This document shows positions 49,410 through 59,875 of a DNA stretch of 64,000 nucleotides, piece after piece. The stretch covers positions 3,410,001 to 3,474,000 of the forward strand of contig NZ_JAJOLP010000001.1 in assembly GCF_021129215.1 (NCBI RefSeq), read 5' to 3'. The position numbers were made by a program, and so were the translations under genes. Numbering within the stretch: position 1 is the first letter of the stretch; each line of letters opens with the position of its first letter. A model generated the notes under the pieces. The model did no database searches, had not been told where the DNA came from, and saw only the letters and a program-made list of their open reading frames with translations. Source of the DNA: Agromyces sp. S2-1-8 (GTDB lineage: Bacteria; Actinomycetota; Actinomycetes; Actinomycetales; Microbacteriaceae).

Positions 49410-50042
49410 TCAGCGGGCACTCAGCAGCGCGGCGACCCGTTCGCGGACGGCCTCCGCGATCACGTCGACCGGCTTCGACGCGTCGACGACGAGGAAGCGC
49501 GCGGGGTCGGCCTCGGCGAGCGCGAGGTAGGCGGCGCGCACCCGATCGTGGAACTCGGATGCCTCGGCTTCGAGCCGGTCGTACCGCGTGCGCGCCTCGT
49601 CGAGGCGACCGCGCGCGGCCGTCGCGTCGAGGTCGAGCAGGATCGTGAGGTCGGGCATGAGCCCCTCGGTCGCCCACTCCGAGATGCCCCGAACGGCTTC
49701 GGGGTCGAGCACCCGGCCCGCGCCCTGGTAGGCGACGGACGAGTCGATGTACCGATCCTGGATGACGACCTCGCCGCGCTCGAGCGCGGGCCGCACGACG
49801 GTGGCGATGTGATGGGCGCGGTCGGCGGCGTAGAGCAGCGCCTCGGCCCGAGGCGCGATGTCGCCGCGGTGGTGCAGCACGATCTCGCGGACCTCGACGC
49901 CGACCGCGGTGCCACCGGGCTCTCGCGTGCGCACGACGGTGCGCCCGTCGTGCGCGAGCCACTCGCGCAGCAGCTCGGCCTGCGTCGTCTTGCCCGAGCC
50001 GTCGCCCCCCTCGAGGGTGATGAACAGGCCGGGCGCGCTCAC
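49410..50042 (-). CDS. tmk: Thymidylate kinase
   Basis: 210 aa. Phosphorylates dTMP to dTDP. P-loop LEGGDGSGKTTQ (near 10-20), REPGGT (dTMP binding, near 40), the DRYIDSSVAYQG motif (near 95) and LDLDATAARGR lid region (near 135). Short C-terminal tail ending in LLSAR. GTG 50042 overlaps the topA stop. Located directly downstream of topA and upstream of holB, the order used in many Actinobacteria. Confidence 0.95.
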   Translation of the reverse strand: MSAPGLFITLEGGDGSGKTTQAELLREWLAHDGRTVVRTREPGGTAVGVEVREIVLHHRGDIAPRAEALLYAADRAHHIATVVRPALERGEVVIQDRYIDSSVAYQGAGRVLDPEAVRGISEWATEGLMPDLTILLDLDATAARGRLDEARTRYDRLEAEASEFHDRVRAAYLALAEADPARFLVVDASKPVDVIAEAVRERVAALLSAR

Positions 50043-52813
50043 TTCTTGGACGCCGTCTTCTTCGCCGCGGGCTTCTTCGCGGGTGCCTTCTTGCGCGGTG
50101 CCGCCGGGCCCTTGTCGCGCTTGATCTGCAGCAGCTCGACCGCACGTTCGAAGGTGATGTCCTCGACCGACTCGGCGCGCGGGATCGTCGCGTTCGTCGT
50201 GCCGTCGGTCACGTACGGGCCGAACCGACCGTCCTTCACCTTGATCGGCTTCCCGCTCACGGGGTCGTTGTCGAACTCCTTGAGGGCGCTGGAGGCGCGT
50301 CGGGCGCCGTACTTCGGCTGTGCGAAGAGTTCGAGCGCACCGGCGAGGTCGATGTCGAAGATCGCGTCCTCGCTCGGCAGCGTGCGGGTGTCGGCGTCCT
50401 TCTTGAGGTAAGGGCCGTACCGGCCGTTCTGCGCGGTGATCTCGACGCCCGACTCGGGATCGAGGCCGACCACGCGGGGCAGGTCGAGCAGCTTCAACGC
50501 GGTCTCGAGGTCGATCTCCTCGATGTGCATGCTCTTGAACAGTGACGCCGTCCGCGGCTTGGGAGCCGCCGCCTTCTTCGGGGCGCGCTTGGCCTTCGGC
50601 GCTTCGACGACCTCGCCCGTCGCGGGATCGACGGTCGCCTCGGCCGCCTCGGCGACCGGCTCGGGCTCGAGCTCGGTGACGTACGGCCCGAAGCGGCCGT
50701 CCTTCACGACGACCTGCTTGCCGTTGTCTGGGTTCGCACCGAGCACGCGGTCGCTCTGCACGGGCGCCTCGATGAGTTCGCGCGCCTTCGCCTCGGTCAG
50801 TTCGTCGGGGGCGAGCCCCTCGGGCAGGTTCACACGGCGGGGCGTGGCGTCGGCGGCCGCATCGGCGTCGACCGCCTCGAGGTACGGGCCGTACTTGCCG
50901 ATGCGCAGCGTGATGTCGGGCGCGATCACGACGGAGTTGATCTCGCGGGCGTCGATGTCGCCGAGGTTGTCGACGACCTGTCGCAGTCCGCGGTGCTTGT
51001 CGGATCCGAAGTAGAAGCTCGACAGCCAGTCGACGCGATCGGCTTCGCCCGCGGCGATGTGGTCGAGGTCGTCCTCCATCTCGGCGGTGAAGTCGTACTC
51101 GACCAGGTCGCCGAAGTGCTCCTCGAGCAGTCGCACGACCGAGAACGCGATCCAGCTCGGCACCAGCGCCTGACCGCGCTGCGTGACGTACCCGCGATCG
51201 AGGATGGTCGAGATGATCGAGGCGAACGTCGAGGGGCGGCCGATGCCGAGCTCCTCGAGGCGCTTGACGAGGCTCGCCTCGGTGTAGCGCGGCGGCGGGC
51301 TCGTCTCGTGCCCCTTGGCCTCGAGCTCGTCGAGCGACAGTTCCTGGCCCTCGGCGAGCTGCGGCAGCTTGGCATCGCCTGAGGCGTCGTCGCGATTGCG
51401 CTCTTCGTCGCGACCCTCTTCGTAGGCGGCGAGGAAGCCGCGGAAGGTGATGACGGTGCCGCTCGCGGTGAACTCGGCGATGGTGCCGCCGATCTTCGTC
51501 GTGGTCGCTGCCGGCGACGTCGCCGAGGCGGCCGTCGGCCCGACCTCGATCGTGACGGTCGCCGTCTGTCCCTTGGCGTCGGCCATCTGGGAGGCGACCG
51601 TGCGCTTCCAGATGAGGTCGTAGAGGTCGAACTCCCGCCCGCGCAGCGCGCCCTGGAGCGACGCCGGCGTGCGGAACACCTCGCCCGAGGGGCGGATCGC
51701 CTCGTGGGCCTCCTGCGCGTTCTTCGACTTGCCGGCGTAGACACGCGGCTTGTCGGGCACCGAGTCGGCGCCGTAGAGCGCGGTCGCCTGCGTCCGCGCG
51801 GCCGAGATCGCCTGCTGCGAGAGCGAGTTCGAGTCGGTGCGCATATAGGTGATGTAGCCGTTCTCGTACAGCGACTGCGCCACCCGCATCGTGTCCTTCG
51901 CCGAGAGCCGGAGCTTTCGCGCGGCCTCCTGCTGGAGGGTCGAGGTCGTGAAGGGAGCGGCGGGCCGGCGCGAGTACGGCTTCGTCTCGAGCTTCGAGAC
52001 GCGACGGGCGACGGCGTCGTCGCGAAGGGCGGAGGCGAGCGTCTGAGCGGTCGGCTCGTCGATGACGACGGCCTTGGACGTGAGCCTTCCGGCGTCGTCG
52101 AAGTCGCGACCGGTGGCGATGCGCTCGCCGCCGACACGGACGAGCTTCGCCTCGAACGCGCTGCCGGGGGCATCCGTGGCGAACGTGCCGACGAGGTCCC
52201 AGTAGCCCGCGGCGACGAAGGCGAGCCGTTCGCGCTCGCGGTCGACGACGAGGCGGGTCGCGGCCGACTGCACGCGGCCGGCCGAGAGGCCGGGACCGAC
52301 CTTGCGCCAGAGCACGGGCGACACCTCGTAGCCGTACAGGCGGTCGAGGATGCGCCGGGTCTCCTGCGCATCGACGAGCGCGGTGTCGAGCTCTCGGGTG
52401 TTGTCCTTCGCCTTCTGGATCGCGTCCTTCGTGATCTCGTGGAAGACCATTCGGCGCACCGGCACCTTGGGCTTGAGCTCCTGCAGCAGGTGCCACGCGA
52501 TGGCCTCGCCCTCGCGGTCCTCATCGGTGGCGAGCAGGAGTTCGTCGGCGCCCTTGAGCGCGCGCTTGAGTTCGGCGACCGTCTTCTTCTTGGAGTCGGA
52601 GACGACGTAGTACGGCTCGAAGCCGTTGTCGACGTCGACCGAGAACTTGCCGAGCGGGCCCTTCTTGAGCTCGGCGGGCAGGTTCTTCGGCTCGATCAGG
52701 TCACGGATGTGGCCGACCGACGACAGCACCTCGTAACCCTCGCCCAGGTATTGGGCGATGGACTTCATCTTGGTCGGCGACTCAACGATGACCAGTTTCT
52801 TCGCGCCTGACAC
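50039..52813 (-). CDS. topA: DNA topoisomerase I
   Basis: 924 aa type IA topoisomerase. The Toprim domain starts at KLVIVESPTK (residue 6) and has DEDREGEA (98-105). Active-site Tyr323 is in GYITYMRTDS. Like other actinobacterial TopA it lacks zinc fingers; instead it has four GRFGPYV/GKYGPYL-type repeats between about 650 and 890, and a basic Lys/Ala tail (KKAPAKKPAAKKTASKK) that helps processive relaxation of negative supercoils. GTG 52813 has GAGGAG 4-5 bases upstream. First gene of topA-tmk-holB; each stop-start pair overlaps or is close. Confidence 0.97.
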   Translation of the reverse strand: MSGAKKLVIVESPTKMKSIAQYLGEGYEVLSSVGHIRDLIEPKNLPAELKKGPLGKFSVDVDNGFEPYYVVSDSKKKTVAELKRALKGADELLLATDEDREGEAIAWHLLQELKPKVPVRRMVFHEITKDAIQKAKDNTRELDTALVDAQETRRILDRLYGYEVSPVLWRKVGPGLSAGRVQSAATRLVVDRERERLAFVAAGYWDLVGTFATDAPGSAFEAKLVRVGGERIATGRDFDDAGRLTSKAVVIDEPTAQTLASALRDDAVARRVSKLETKPYSRRPAAPFTTSTLQQEAARKLRLSAKDTMRVAQSLYENGYITYMRTDSNSLSQQAISAARTQATALYGADSVPDKPRVYAGKSKNAQEAHEAIRPSGEVFRTPASLQGALRGREFDLYDLIWKRTVASQMADAKGQTATVTIEVGPTAASATSPAATTTKIGGTIAEFTASGTVITFRGFLAAYEEGRDEERNRDDASGDAKLPQLAEGQELSLDELEAKGHETSPPPRYTEASLVKRLEELGIGRPSTFASIISTILDRGYVTQRGQALVPSWIAFSVVRLLEEHFGDLVEYDFTAEMEDDLDHIAAGEADRVDWLSSFYFGSDKHRGLRQVVDNLGDIDAREINSVVIAPDITLRIGKYGPYLEAVDADAAADATPRRVNLPEGLAPDELTEAKARELIEAPVQSDRVLGANPDNGKQVVVKDGRFGPYVTELEPEPVAEAAEATVDPATGEVVEAPKAKRAPKKAAAPKPRTASLFKSMHIEEIDLETALKLLDLPRVVGLDPESGVEITAQNGRYGPYLKKDADTRTLPSEDAIFDIDLAGALELFAQPKYGARRASSALKEFDNDPVSGKPIKVKDGRFGPYVTDGTTNATIPRAESVEDITFERAVELLQIKRDKGPAAPRKKAPAKKPAAKKTASKK

Positions 52814-53019
52814 CAGACTCCTCTTTGTTCCACTTGAGACGAGAACGCACTTCGAATGCCGCGCCCCCGAGCGGTGTGCCGTGATCGGCGGTACGCTCCG
52901 CCGACAGCCACACGATACACATTCCCACCGGGAGTACGCCCACTCCACCGCGTCGAAACCTCTCGCGCCCACTCGCCGCGCCCTCTTGCGGTTCGCACCC
53001 GGCGGAGGAGAATGGCCGC

Positions 53020-53256
53020 ATGGACACGTCATCTCACGGCTCGTACACGGCCAAGCTGATCGACGGACCGCTCGAGGGCAAGACCGTCGCGACGGGCTTC
53101 CTCGACACGGGCGACCCCAAGCCGCGGCTCGAGCTCAACGCCGACGCCGGCAAGCGCTACATCTACTCGCGCGCGGCCGGGCTCGAGTTCGAGACCCCGG
53201 GCGACGATCGCCCCTCGGCGGTCGACTACCGGTTCATCGAGACCGTCTTCGACTGA
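53020..53256 (+). CDS. Small conserved-looking protein of unknown function
   Basis: 78 aa, soluble, beta-rich. Sequence runs TAKLIDGPLEGKTVATGFLDTGDPKPRLEL (in part), then YIYSRAAGLEFETPGDDRPSAVDYRFIE. I do not recognise it. A GGAGGAG Shine-Dalgarno sits 9 bases before ATG 53020, which supports a real gene in the gap between divergent topA and convergent tad genes. It faces the tad-locus genes end to end, 9 bases apart. Confidence 0.7.
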   Translation: MDTSSHGSYTAKLIDGPLEGKTVATGFLDTGDPKPRLELNADAGKRYIYSRAAGLEFETPGDDRPSAVDYRFIETVFD

Positions 53257-53265
53257 GCCCCGGAG

Positions 53266-53679
53266 TCAGCCCACCCACCCCGGCGGGCCGGCCCGCGCCC
53301 TCGCCGAGATGACGAGGCCGAGGACGCTCGCGTTCACCGAGACCTCCGCCACCGGCCCGTCGAGTGCGCAGGCGGTGAGGCTCGCACCGTTGCGGGCGGC
53401 GAGTTCGGCCGCGAGTTCGCAGGGCACGCCTGCGACGATCCCGGCCGATGCGTCGGCTGCGGCCAGCGCCGCGGCGTCTGCGGCGTTCGCTGCGCGCTGC
53501 GATGTGATGAACGCACCGAGGAGGGGCACGACGAGCGACGCCACGAGCACGATCGCGCCGACGAGACCGACCGCGACGACCGTCGCCGCACCCCGGTCAT
53601 CGCGTGAGCGGTCGGCGACGTCGTCGCCGGTGTCGGTGCCGGTGTCGGTTTCGCGGACGCGATCTACGTCGCACCTCAC
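53266..53679 (-). CDS. TadE/TadG-like pilus-locus protein
   Basis: 137 aa. A charged start is followed by RGAATVVAVGLVGAIVLVASLVVPLLGAFI (membrane segment near 30-55) and QRAANAADAAALAAADAS, the hallmark of the TadE/G-like 'helicase/secretion neighbourhood' proteins of Actinobacteria. The rest is a short extracytoplasmic domain with two Cys. GTG 53679 overlaps the tadE stop as GTGA. It is the last gene of the tad operon and likely a minor pilin or pilus-assembly component. Confidence 0.82.
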   Translation of the reverse strand: MRCDVDRVRETDTGTDTGDDVADRSRDDRGAATVVAVGLVGAIVLVASLVVPLLGAFITSQRAANAADAAALAAADASAGIVAGVPCELAAELAARNGASLTACALDGPVAEVSVNASVLGLVISARARAGPPGWVG

Positions 53680-54020
53680 AGTCCACCGCCCAGCGCGCAC
53701 GAGCGGGCTTCGAGCCGCACGGCGGCGAGCAGTCCCGCGCCCGAGCTGCTGAGCAGGGCGCAGACGATGTCGCCGTCGTGCGACACCTCGATCGCCACGT
53801 CGCCCGCGACATGCGAGGCGATCGTGCGCGCCCGCCCTGCGTCTTCGCCGCGACCGAGCGCGCGGGCCGCGTCGGCCGCCGCGTCGGTGAGCCGCACCTG
53901 CTGCGCCGCGAGCTGCACCGCTCCGAGGCATGCCGCGAGCACCAGCGCGATCGCCGGCAGCGCGACGGCGAATTCCGCCGTCACGCTGCCGCGCTCGCGA
54001 TCAGCCGACCGTGAGCGCAT
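53676..54020 (-). CDS. TadE family minor pilin-like protein
   Basis: 114 aa. RERGSVTAEFAVALPAIALVLAACLGAVQLAAQQVRLTDAAADAARALGRGED gives the landmarks: GSVTAEFA processing-type motif, a single membrane helix (near 16-40) and LTDAAADAARALGRG, all typical of TadE. The ATG at 54020 overlaps the upstream pilin-like gene by 20 bases. Two Cys in the C-terminal half could form a disulfide. Confidence 0.87.
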   Translation of the reverse strand: MRSRSADRERGSVTAEFAVALPAIALVLAACLGAVQLAAQQVRLTDAAADAARALGRGEDAGRARTIASHVAGDVAIEVSHDGDIVCALLSSSGAGLLAAVRLEARSCALGGGL

Positions 54021-54267
54021 TCCGCACGAGATCGGTGAGGATGCCGCGCACCTCGTCACCGCGCAGGATGACGACGAGGAGCCCGGCGAAGCCGACGGCG
54101 GCCATCGTGGCGACGGCGTACTCGGCGGTCGCCGCACCGCGCTCGCCCGCGATGCGGCGGACGAATCGCCGGACCGACGCCCGGTGCCGGGCGTCGGATC
54201 CGGCGGTCGTCGAACCGTCGGCGCTCGCGTCGACGACGTCGATCGCCTCGGTGGATCGGTTCTGCAT
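54001..54267 (-). CDS. DUF4244 Flp-pilin-like protein
   Basis: 88 aa. Cationic N-terminal half, then GERGAATAEYAVATMAAVGFAGLLVVIL (landmark GAATAEYA before a membrane helix), the actinobacterial DUF4244 pattern that resembles Flp major pilins. GAAGGGAAC precedes ATG 54267 at a good distance; the longer frame up to 54339 has no such signal. Likely the main pilin subunit of this tad system. Confidence 0.85.
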   Translation of the reverse strand: MQNRSTEAIDVVDASADGSTTAGSDARHRASVRRFVRRIAGERGAATAEYAVATMAAVGFAGLLVVILRGDEVRGILTDLVRNALTVG

Positions 54268-54328
54268 GTCGGTGTTCCCTTCGATTGCGCCGGTTGCCCG
54301 GCGGATGAGCGGCACGAGGCAGGGGCCG

Positions 54329-55348
54329 TCACATCGCACCGCCGAGGGTGCCGGTGACGACGGAGATCATGAGCGGCGCGACCCCGAGCAGGACGAACGC
54401 GGGCAGCACGCAGAGCCCGAGCGGCAGCATGAGGCGCACCCCGAGTGCCGCCGCTCTCGACTCGCCCTCGGTGCGGGCCGCGCGGCGCACCCGGAACGCC
54501 TCGGCACGCAGCAGTTCGGCGACGGGCGCTCCGGCCCGTGCCGCGAGCTCGACGACCCCATCGACCGCGTTGTCGCCGCCACCGAGCGACAGGTGACGTC
54601 GCATCGCGCGACGTGCGAGGTCGCGCGATCGGTCGACCGAGGCACCGCTCGACATCGCGATCGCCAGCAGTTCGAGCTCGAGACCGGCATCGGCGCGCGA
54701 GACCGAGGCCGATCGCGCGAGGCGGCGGTTCCACCGCGCCCCCGCCCAGAGGAAGAGGACGCCGAGTGCGAGGCACGCGAGGCCGAGCGGGTTGCCGACC
54801 AGCACGCCCACGGTGTCGAACCCGAGCAATGAGCCGAAGCCGAGCGCGACCACCGGCAGCGCCGAGACGAGCCGGGCACTGGCCGCCGGTCCGGCGAGGG
54901 CGGTGCCGACGTCGCGTCGCAACTGCGCCTCGTCGCGGAGCACGAGGGCGAGCGACCTGAGGCTCGCGGCGAGCGGGGCACCCGCCTCGGCGGCCACCGA
55001 CCATGCGGCCGCCAGCACCGCCCAGGTCGGTGCGGCGCCCGGCTGCTCCGCTCGTGCCCGCTCGATCGCCTCGACGACGTCGTCGCCCGCAGCAGCCGCC
55101 GCCGCGGCGGCCGCGAGAATGCACTCATCGGGCGACGGCTCGACCGGCTCGTCGACGTGAGCGTGCCGTTCTCGGCCGGCGCGACCCGGGGCGGGCTCCG
55201 CCCGTGGACCGATCGACACGTAGCGCCAGGCGTTGGCGGCGGGAACGCCGGCCGCGAGCAGCACGGCGAGGCGTTCGGTGACGCCGGCGATCGCATCGAC
55301 CTCCGCACCCGGGTCGGCACGTCGCCGACGTCGCAGCCGGGCGCTCAT
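54329..55348 (-). CDS. TadB/TadC-type pilus inner-membrane platform protein
   Basis: 339 aa type II secretion F-family protein. A cytoplasmic region with poly-Ala (AAAAAAAAAGDD near 85) is followed by membrane segments near 110, 165, 190 and 310. The GspF-like segments are LRSLALVLRDEAQLRRDVGTALAGP and SSGASVDRSRDLARRAMRRHL (quoted in part). Only one such gene is present where classical tad loci have tadB and tadC. ATG 55348 overlaps the ATPase gene by 4 bases (ATGA). Confidence 0.82.
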   Translation of the reverse strand: MSARLRRRRRADPGAEVDAIAGVTERLAVLLAAGVPAANAWRYVSIGPRAEPAPGRAGRERHAHVDEPVEPSPDECILAAAAAAAAAGDDVVEAIERARAEQPGAAPTWAVLAAAWSVAAEAGAPLAASLRSLALVLRDEAQLRRDVGTALAGPAASARLVSALPVVALGFGSLLGFDTVGVLVGNPLGLACLALGVLFLWAGARWNRRLARSASVSRADAGLELELLAIAMSSGASVDRSRDLARRAMRRHLSLGGGDNAVDGVVELAARAGAPVAELLRAEAFRVRRAARTEGESRAAALGVRLMLPLGLCVLPAFVLLGVAPLMISVVTGTLGGAM

Positions 55349-56544
55349 TGCGCCTCGATTCCGAGCCGGTCGCCGTCGACCACGAACCGCCCCACTTGCG
55401 CGAGACGGCGCCGGCCGTCGATGCGCTCGAGGTGCAGCACGAGGTCGAAGGCGCTCGCGGTCTGGCGCGCGACGGCCTCGGCCGTGAGCCCCGCGGTCGC
55501 CCCCAGCGCCTCGAGCCGGGCGGGCACGTCGACGAGCGAGTTGGCGTGCAGCGTGCCCGCGCCGCCGTCGTGGCCGGTGTTCAGCGCGGCGAGCAGCTCC
55601 CGCAGCTCGGCGCCCCGGCACTCGCCGACCACGAGCCGGTCGGGCCGCATCCGCAGCGCTTCGCGAAGCAGCGAGTCGAGCCCGATGCGTCCCGTCCCCT
55701 CGAGGTTCGGCTGGCGGGCCTCCAGTGCGACCGCATGCGGGTGGGCGAGCTGCAGTTCGGCGACGTCCTCGATGACGACGATGCGCTCGCGCTCGGGCGC
55801 CTCGCTCAGCAGTGCCGCGAGCAACGTGGTCTTGCCGGTGCCGCCGGCCCCCGTGATCAGCAGGTTCTCTCGGCGGGCCACCGCGGTCGCGAGCCGTGCG
55901 CGCTGCGCCTCGTCGAGCATTCCGCCCGCCGCGAGGTCGTCGAGCGACCGCCCGGCAGCCCGCGGGATGCGCACCGAGACGAGGGTGCCCGCGGTCGAGA
56001 CCGGGGGCAGCACGACGTGCACGCGGATGCCGCGGCCGAGCCGGACGTCGACCGCCGGCGTCGCCTCGTCGACGTGCCGGCCGCCGCGCGCGATCAGGCG
56101 CACGGCGAGCGCCCGCACCTCCGCTTCGTCGGCGGCCCAGGCGGGTTCACGATCGGCGCCCCCGCCGCGGTCGACCCACAGGCCTGCGGCGCCGTTGAGG
56201 AACAGATCGGTGACGGGGCCGTCGGCCGCGAACGGTTCGAGCGGGCCGAGCTCGGACAGGTCGATCGGATCGGCGTCCGTCGACCCGCCCGGCGGACCGT
56301 CGGGCGGTGTCGGCACGAACGGCCGGTGCTCGGCCGGCGTGGCGATCGACCCGCCGAGCAGGGTTCGGGGCGACGGGTGGTCGCCGGAGGCCTCGCCGAC
56401 GACGGGCGCACCGAACCCGCCGGCGCCGTCGTACGTGCCGCTCGACCCGCGCGCATCTCGGCGCGCGCCGCCGTCGACGCGAACGGCCCCTGCCGTCGGG
56501 GCATGCGCACGCCACGACGGCGTCGCGACGAATGGGAGGCTCAT
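55345..56544 (-). CDS. tadA: TadA/CpaF-type pilus assembly ATPase
   Basis: 399 aa. A Pro/Gly-rich N-terminal 110 residues, unlike most CpaF proteins, precede the ATPase. Walker A GAGGTGKTTLL (near 232), Asp box IEDVAELQL, Walker B region RPDRLVVGECRGAE (near 290) and His box TGHDGGAGTLHANS follow the TadA pattern. It powers pilus extension (and often retraction). Start ATG 56544 with GGAGG nearby; first gene of the tad operon. No TadZ/CpaE-like gene follows or precedes it in the window; a 6C RNA is encoded just upstream. Confidence 0.9.
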   Translation of the reverse strand: MSLPFVATPSWRAHAPTAGAVRVDGGARRDARGSSGTYDGAGGFGAPVVGEASGDHPSPRTLLGGSIATPAEHRPFVPTPPDGPPGGSTDADPIDLSELGPLEPFAADGPVTDLFLNGAAGLWVDRGGGADREPAWAADEAEVRALAVRLIARGGRHVDEATPAVDVRLGRGIRVHVVLPPVSTAGTLVSVRIPRAAGRSLDDLAAGGMLDEAQRARLATAVARRENLLITGAGGTGKTTLLAALLSEAPERERIVVIEDVAELQLAHPHAVALEARQPNLEGTGRIGLDSLLREALRMRPDRLVVGECRGAELRELLAALNTGHDGGAGTLHANSLVDVPARLEALGATAGLTAEAVARQTASAFDLVLHLERIDGRRRLAQVGRFVVDGDRLGIEAQ

Positions 56545-57017
56545 GCGGCGAGCGTACGAAGCCGGGCCGGCCGCGAGGCATCCCGTCGGCCGGATGTGGA
56601 GAGAGTCCTCCCCCACGACGCTGTGGAGGAGGACTCGCCGGGCTCCGCCGAACGCTGGCTCAGCAGGGGCGGTGCCTTAAAAGAAGGGGGCGGCACCCAT
56701 TGGGGGGAACAGGTGCCGCCTCGGCAGCACAAGGATTGGGGGGAATCGCAGGTGCTGCAGGCCTCGAAACGAGTGTTCGGGCGGTACTCAGTGTACGGCC
56801 TCAGAAACAATGCGCAAGCATTTTTTGTCCTCATTTGTGCGGACACTCAGAAATCTCTGCGCAAAGGCACAGTAGCGCCTCCGAAAGCCGCGCGGAAGAG
56901 CAATCGCACGATGTGTTTCTGCACGCGCGCAACACGGTCTCGGGCGCGGGGTAGTGTGCTGGGTGGGGCAGGCGACCCAACCGATGAAACAGATCGCGAA
57001 GGAGCGACCGGAGAACC
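56545..57017. other. Intergenic region between tadA and acs
   Basis: 473 bases without a protein gene. It holds the 6C RNA (56679-56783, minus), its promoter, an AT-rich patch (about 56805-56900) unlike its surroundings, and the acs leader. A possible acs -10 is TAGTGT (56952-56957), without a good -35. AATGC-gcaa-GCATT followed by TTTTTT at 56809-56826 looks hairpin-like but is weak. A dispersed element is at 56575. Confidence 0.7.
56679..56783 (-). ncRNA. 6C RNA (B11 family)
   Basis: Minus-strand transcript with two hairpins whose loops each contain six consecutive C. Hairpin 1 is GCAGCAC/GTGCTGC (56758-56724) around a loop with ATTCCCCCCAAT, and hairpin 2 is GGCGGCACC/GGTGCCGCC (56720-56689) around TGTTCCCCCCAATG. 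A T-rich stretch (TTCTTTT, 56685-56679) ends it. A promoter lies upstream: TTGCGC (56817-56812), 16 bases, TACACT (56795-56790). This is the definition of 6C RNA, a regulatory RNA of Actinobacteria that pairs with G-rich mRNA through its C loops. In M. tuberculosis the homologue (B11), as I recall, also lies beside the tad locus. Confidence 0.9.
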
Positions 57018-58973
<1,956 letters not shown>

Positions 58974-58990
58974 GCGCCTCGCGCAGACGA

Positions 58991-59028
58991 CGGATGCCTC
59001 GGCGGGAAGCTTCCCGCCGAGGCATCCG
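58991..59028. terminator. Perfect 38-bp palindrome, bidirectional terminator
   Basis: 58991-59009 is the exact reverse complement of 59010-59028. The outer part of both arms is the dispersed GGATGCCTCGG element. It lies 17 bases after acs and 15 before the stop of the convergent RidA gene. Confidence 0.85.
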
Positions 59029-59043
59029 CCTTCGGTCAGTGCG

Positions 59044-59514
59044 TCAGGCGAACTCGACGACGAGTTCGAGCTCGACCGGCGAGTCGAGCGGCAGCACCGC
59101 GACGCCGACCGCGGAGCGAGCGTGCCGGCCGGCGTCGCCGAAGATCTCGCCGAGCGCCTCGGAGGCGCCGTTGATGACGCCGGGCTGACCGGTGAAGCCC
59201 GGGTCGCTCGCGACGAAGCCGACGAGCTTCACGATGCGGGTCACGCGGTCGAGCGAGCCGACCTCGGCGCGCACCGCGGCGAGCGCGTTGAGCACGCACG
59301 TGCGCGCGTACGCCTTGGCGTCGTCGGCGGGCACGAGCCCGTGCCCGTCGCCGACCTTGCCGGTCGCGGGGAGCGCGCCCGCCGTGAACGGCAACTGGCC
59401 CGACGTGTAGACGTGGGAGCCGGTGACGACGGCCGGCACGTAGGCGGCGACGGGTGCTGCGACCTCGGGGAGCTCGATGCCGAGCTCGGCGAGACGGGCC
59501 TCGAATCCGGCCAT
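59044..59514 (-). CDS. RidA/YjgF-family protein
   Basis: 156 aa. Typical blocks are GSHVYTSGQLPFTAG, LNALAAVRAEVGSLDRV, KLVGFVASDPGF and ELELVVEFA. The family hydrolyses reactive imines such as 2-aminoacrylate. Family members often have Arg in the SxRxAVGV motif; here it is ARSAVGVAVLPLDSPVE, as in the longer actinobacterial type (Rv3678c-like). The start at 59514 overlaps the DUF4177 stop by one base. The pair DUF4177-RidA next to a PonA2 gene matches the order in mycobacteria as I recall it. Confidence 0.88.
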   Translation of the reverse strand: MAGFEARLAELGIELPEVAAPVAAYVPAVVTGSHVYTSGQLPFTAGALPATGKVGDGHGLVPADDAKAYARTCVLNALAAVRAEVGSLDRVTRIVKLVGFVASDPGFTGQPGVINGASEALGEIFGDAGRHARSAVGVAVLPLDSPVELELVVEFA

Positions 59515-59747
59515 CAGGCGTGCCCCTCGCCCTCGAACTGCTTCGCGGCCTGCGCGGCCGCCGCGGCACCCGCCTGGGCAGCGTGCGACGACTCGCCGCC
59601 CTTGGGGCGCTTCAGGTACGCCACGAGCCCGCCTTCGGGCCCCTGGACGACCTGCACGAGCTCCCACCCCTCCGAGCCCCAGTTGTTGAGGATCGCGGCG
59701 GTGTTGTGGATGAGCAGCGGAGTGGTGATGTACTCCCAGGCCGGCAT
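59514..59747 (-). CDS. DUF4177 family small protein
   Basis: 77 aa. WEYITTPLLIHNTAAILNNWGSEGWELVQV (landmark WGSEGWELVQV) is the DUF4177 core, a small beta-alpha protein of unknown role. The tail is Ala/Gln-rich. GAGGGAGCC precedes ATG 59747; a longer frame up to 59777 lacks such a signal. Coupled to ridA by a one-base overlap. Confidence 0.85.
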   Translation of the reverse strand: MPAWEYITTPLLIHNTAAILNNWGSEGWELVQVVQGPEGGLVAYLKRPKGGESSHAAQAGAAAAAQAAKQFEGEGHA

Positions 59748-59875
59748 ATGGGCTCCCTCGTTGGATGTCTCGTGCACGATGCGTGCGGAATGACGGGTCT
59801 CGGCGTGTCGTGCCCGGATGCGACGCCCAGCGCGCGTAGCGGGATTTGCCAGCCTTCTCCGTTAAGCTCCACTAT

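Noticed and set aside
56689-56758. Twin hairpins read on the plus strand as an acs riboswitch or attenuator
   Set aside because: On the minus strand the loops carry six C each, with promoter and T-rich end in the right places, which fits 6C RNA. On the plus strand the T6 hairpin at 56809 has only a 5-bp stem.
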